DNA of 19,882 nucleotides. Source: Candidatus Pacearchaeota archaeon (GTDB lineage Archaea; Nanobdellota; Nanobdellia; Pacearchaeales; GW2011-AR1). The notes below the pieces were generated by a model. That model saw only the letters and a program-made list of their open reading frames with translations, was not told the origin of the DNA and ran no database searches. The DNA lies in NCBI GenBank assembly GCA_003693875.1, contig RFLO01000030.1, positions 1 through 19,882 of the forward strand. Reading direction: 5' to 3'. The position numbers and the translations under genes were made by a program. Positions 19,798 through 19,882 of the stretch are shown piece by piece. Positions within the stretch are counted from its first letter, which is position 1. The number at the start of each line of letters is the position of its first letter.

Positions 19798-19882
19798 ATG
19801 GGAAAAAGAATACTCATTTCAGGTTTAGCCAGTTTAGTTGGCTTTTCAGGATGTTATGGGGAGTCTTCTAACTCTTATAGAG
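19798..19882 (+). CDS. N-terminus of a probable secreted lipoprotein (cut by the window end)
   Basis: Only 28 codons are visible. The product starts MGKRILISGLASLVGFSGCY, a basic start, a short hydrophobic core and the sequence FSGC, followed by polar residues (GESSNSYR). This resembles a lipoprotein signal peptide with Cys 19 as the lipidated residue, although phenylalanine at -3 makes the lipobox weak. The start is supported by a TATA element at the leaderless spacing. Function cannot be judged from this fragment. Confidence 0.5.
   Translation, partial: MGKRILISGLASLVGFSGCYGESSNSYR

Noticed and set aside
1..19882. tRNA, rRNA, CRISPR array, insertion sequence or prophage
   Set aside because: I looked on both strands and found no regularly spaced repeats, transposase or integrase motifs, or cloverleaf-like segments; nearly all the sequence is accounted for by the listed genes.

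Overview
The window is an archaeal chromosome segment dominated by the conserved ribosomal-protein supercluster (L3-L4-L23-L2-S19-L22-S3-L29-aIF1-S17-L14-L24-S4e-L5-S14-S8-L6-L32e-L19e-L18-S5-L30-L15), followed by secY. The archaeal assignment rests on the archaeal/eukaryal-type proteins S4e, L32e, L19e and aIF1, TATA-box promoters with leaderless starts, and an archaeal SecY followed by a DUF106/EMC3-like insertase. Several things suggest a small-genome DPANN lineage, probably Woesearchaeota/Pacearchaeota-like. These are the AT-rich, purine-rich coding strand, very tight gene packing (ATGA and TAATG overlaps), shortened ribosomal proteins (L30, L19e, L18), charged tails on others (L22, S5), and the absence of rnp1 from its usual place between aIF1 and S17. 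The lineage call is inference, not proof.

Layout. Positions 50-2544 (minus) hold an AI-2E-family membrane protein followed by an AMP phosphorylase, overlapping by ATGA. Positions 2545-2624 hold two divergent TATA boxes. Positions 2625-3332 (plus) encode an unrecognised 235-residue protein. Positions 3333-3471 contain the promoter and a roughly 92-nt leader of the ribosomal operon, with a possible 13-codon mini-ORF and a stem-loop. Positions 3472-14500 are 23 ribosomal/translation genes with almost no spacing, including a 52-codon L29 gene at 7760-7918. After an 86-bp gap with its own promoter come secY, a DUF106/EMC3-like insertase with an enlarged external domain, and a YkgJ-type cysteine-cluster protein (14587-17081). 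This group converges on, and overlaps the tail of, a minus-strand eIF2B-family enzyme that is probably ribose-1,5-bisphosphate isomerase. A SpoIIM/DUF95 membrane protein follows (plus). Next is a minus-strand membrane-anchored, cysteine-rich protein that appears split by a one-base frameshift. The window ends in the start of a probable lipoprotein.

How the genes work together. The core builds both ribosomal subunits and the SecY/insertase pair that receives nascent membrane proteins. The two enzymes flanking it, AMP phosphorylase and the R15P-isomerase-like protein, catalyse consecutive steps of the archaeal AMP (pentose-bisphosphate) pathway that feeds form III or II/III Rubisco; no Rubisco gene is in this window.

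The clearest structural observation is promoter geometry. Six genes that begin a transcription unit (AI-2E, the 235-residue protein, secY, the R15P-isomerase-like gene, the frameshifted anchored protein and the lipoprotein) each have an 8-bp TATA element whose centre lies exactly 25.5 bp from the first base of the start codon. That is what leaderless mRNAs would give. The ribosomal operon is the exception: the same geometry puts its transcription start about 92 nt before L3, leaving a structured leader.
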